From the NCBI GenBank assembly GCA_018267625.1, contig JAFDYC010000114.1, positions 1-34,490 of the forward strand: a stretch of 34,490 nt of DNA, in the 5' to 3' direction. Both the position numbers and the translations under genes were made by a program. Below the pieces are notes generated by a model. The model was not told the DNA's origin. It saw only the letters and a program-made list of their open reading frames with translations, and did no database searches. Source of the stretch: Bacteroidota bacterium. GTDB taxonomy: Bacteria > Bacteroidota > Bacteroidia > Chitinophagales > Chitinophagaceae. This document shows positions 33,179 through 34,490 of the stretch, piece after piece; position 1 is the stretch's first letter; each line of letters begins with the position of its first letter.

Positions 33179-34490
33179 TTGCGCTATTCACTCATCATTA
33201 TACTGATGCTGCTGCTCTTTGCAGGCTTTCTGCCTGCCTCCGGCCGAGTGCGGTATGTAAAACTTAATGCTACTGGCCTTAATAACGGCACTTCATGGGC
33301 AAATGCTTTTACCAGCTTTGATTCTGTGTGTACCTACGTTCGACCTGACACCTTGAGTCAGGATACCTTTTGGGTAGCTAATGGAATTTACAAGCCTTCA
33401 AAAAATGGGGGCTTTTTCACGAAAAACAGAGGGCTGAAAATATATGGGGGCTTTATCGGGACGGAAACATCGTTATCCCAGCGTAATTGGTCAGGATTTC
33501 AGACCGTATTGGACGGTGACTTGGGTATTCCAGGAGTGGTTACTGACAATGCTCAGTGCGTGTTAAACATAATGACCCGATGGACTGACAGTGTAAATAT
33601 TCCAGAGCATCCGTACATGATTCTTAACGGCTTTAAGTTCGCGAATACTTATCAAGGAGCTGGCGTAATATATGCATTCGATAATATGGACACAGTAGAA
33701 TTTGCGAATTGCCTTTTTTTGAATCATATATCGTGCACACTTGGAGGTGCTTTTAAAATGGTTTGTGGGGCCCAGATGCTACAGTTGATTAACTCGGTGG
33801 GAATACTTCGTAATTGTCGTTTCGAGAATAACAGCGTGTCTAATGTTGCAAATCCTATTGGTTGGGGAGCGGCTGTACAAGTACATTCGTCGTGGACAGC
33901 TTTTGCGTACCCTAATACCCCGCATCGCAGCCGCCTCCTCATCACCGATTGCACGTTCATCAACAATACGGCCCCCTATGGAGGCGCCATAGCCAACACG
34001 GACTCGGCGGTTTCCGTAGAAATCAGCCGCTGCATATTCAAAGGCAATTCCGCTACCGAGGCCGGTGGGGTGATTTATGATACTTCGTGGAGCAAAACCT
34101 CAGTCTATAATTCACTGTTTGTCGGCAATAGTGCACTGAGAAGCAGCGTTTGGCATCAGGGTACGCGTCCGCCCGGGAGCGCCGCTCCGCCGCGCAAGCT
34201 CATCGGCTGCACCATAGCCAGCAACAAAGACAGCTCCACCTCCTCCAGCGATTACGCCCTCGTGCTCAACGGCAAAGACAGCATCGAGAACTGCATATTC
34301 TGGGACAATGCCACCGGCTCGGGCCAGCAAATCAGCCCAGGCACCGGCAGCTACATAAACAACAACATCATCCAGGGAGGAGCGAGCGGCAGCACCAGCA
34401 CATACACGGTCAACCCGCTGTTTGTTTCGCCCGGCTCCAGCAGTTCCGCACCGTTCTCTGCCACTTCCAGCTACGACTACCACCTCACAG
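33179..34490 (+). CDS. Secreted right-handed beta-helix protein (3' end beyond the window)
   Basis: An uninterrupted frame of 437 codons running off the right edge. The best start is the TTG at 33179 (LRYSLIIILMLLLFAGFLPA), which gives a signal peptide with a basic residue; the ATG at 33206 would leave a very short one. The mature chain opens with RVRYVKLNATGLNNGTSWAN, typical of Bacteroidota beta-helix surface proteins. It contains repeats like those of chlamydial Pmp proteins: FINNTAPYGGAIAN, FKGNSATEAGGVIYD, FENNSVSNV and FVGNSALR. The C-terminal sorting tail is not in view, but T9SS export is likely. GC rises sharply at about 33915. Function is unknown; adhesins and polysaccharide lyases share the fold. 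Confidence 0.8.
   Translation, partial: MRYSLIIILMLLLFAGFLPASGRVRYVKLNATGLNNGTSWANAFTSFDSVCTYVRPDTLSQDTFWVANGIYKPSKNGGFFTKNRGLKIYGGFIGTETSLSQRNWSGFQTVLDGDLGIPGVVTDNAQCVLNIMTRWTDSVNIPEHPYMILNGFKFANTYQGAGVIYAFDNMDTVEFANCLFLNHISCTLGGAFKMVCGAQMLQLINSVGILRNCRFENNSVSNVANPIGWGAAVQVHSSWTAFAYPNTPHRSRLLITDCTFINNTAPYGGAIANTDSAVSVEISRCIFKGNSATEAGGVIYDTSWSKTSVYNSLFVGNSALRSSVWHQGTRPPGSAAPPRKLIGCTIASNKDSSTSSSDYALVLNGKDSIENCIFWDNATGSGQQISPGTGSYINNNIIQGGASGSTSTYTVNPLFVSPGSSSSAPFSATSSYDYHLT

Noticed and set aside
34112..34483. Minus-strand open frame of 123 codons (alanine- and glycine-rich).
   Set aside because: It lies antisense inside the beta-helix gene in its GC-rich part, where stop codons are rare by composition.

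Overview
The window comes from a member of the Bacteroidota, probably of the Chitinophagia/Saprospiria type. The evidence is: a type IX secretion C-terminal tail on a surface protein; families typical of the phylum (DUF4199, DUF4197, BatA-type membrane protein, paired ferritin-like proteins, multi-repeat DUF349 protein); a tyrosine ammonia-lyase resembling the flavobacterial one; and several TAnnTTTG -7 promoter boxes. No strong Shine-Dalgarno sequences stood out, and GTG or TTG starts are frequent. I cannot name the genus.

Layout. Positions 1-362 hold the tail of a gene and two facing terminators. On the minus strand, 363-2466 is an iscS-iscU-iscA iron-sulfur operon. It is divergent from a methylmalonyl-CoA epimerase (2669-3073). 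Minus-strand genes follow to 10782: a small secreted protein, a glucosaminidase/LysM wall hydrolase, an O-methyltransferase, a LOG-family protein, a sodium/solute symporter, a secreted VWA protein and adenylate kinase. Then come an orphan PaaB (+), a TPR protein (-), a ferritin-like pair whose first member has an internal stop (+), RecQ (+), and a TAL-fabG operon (-), the kind of gene pair used for aryl-polyene/flexirubin pigments. Between TAL and the next gene sits a GC-rich double hairpin.

From 19294 onward everything is on the plus strand: a BatA-like membrane protein, a dihydroorotase homologue that has lost its metal ligands, DUF4199, a GT2 glycosyltransferase, DUF4197, DUF349, TatC, RpiB, an outer-membrane protein and pyruvate kinase. 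The right end (31007-34490) holds two large surface proteins. The first is a T9SS cargo gene broken at its 5' end by apparent frameshifts and two in-frame stops. The second is a beta-helix protein, open at the window edge, with an abrupt GC change inside its reading frame.

Most of the window is housekeeping and conserved Bacteroidota genes. The unusual parts are the double hairpin at 19228-19279 lying between two divergent promoters, the dihydroorotase pseudoenzyme, the decayed genes at 13108 and 31007, the composition mosaic at the right end, and a possible class of leaderless promoters. I found no CRISPR array, tRNA, rRNA, insertion sequence or clear prophage.
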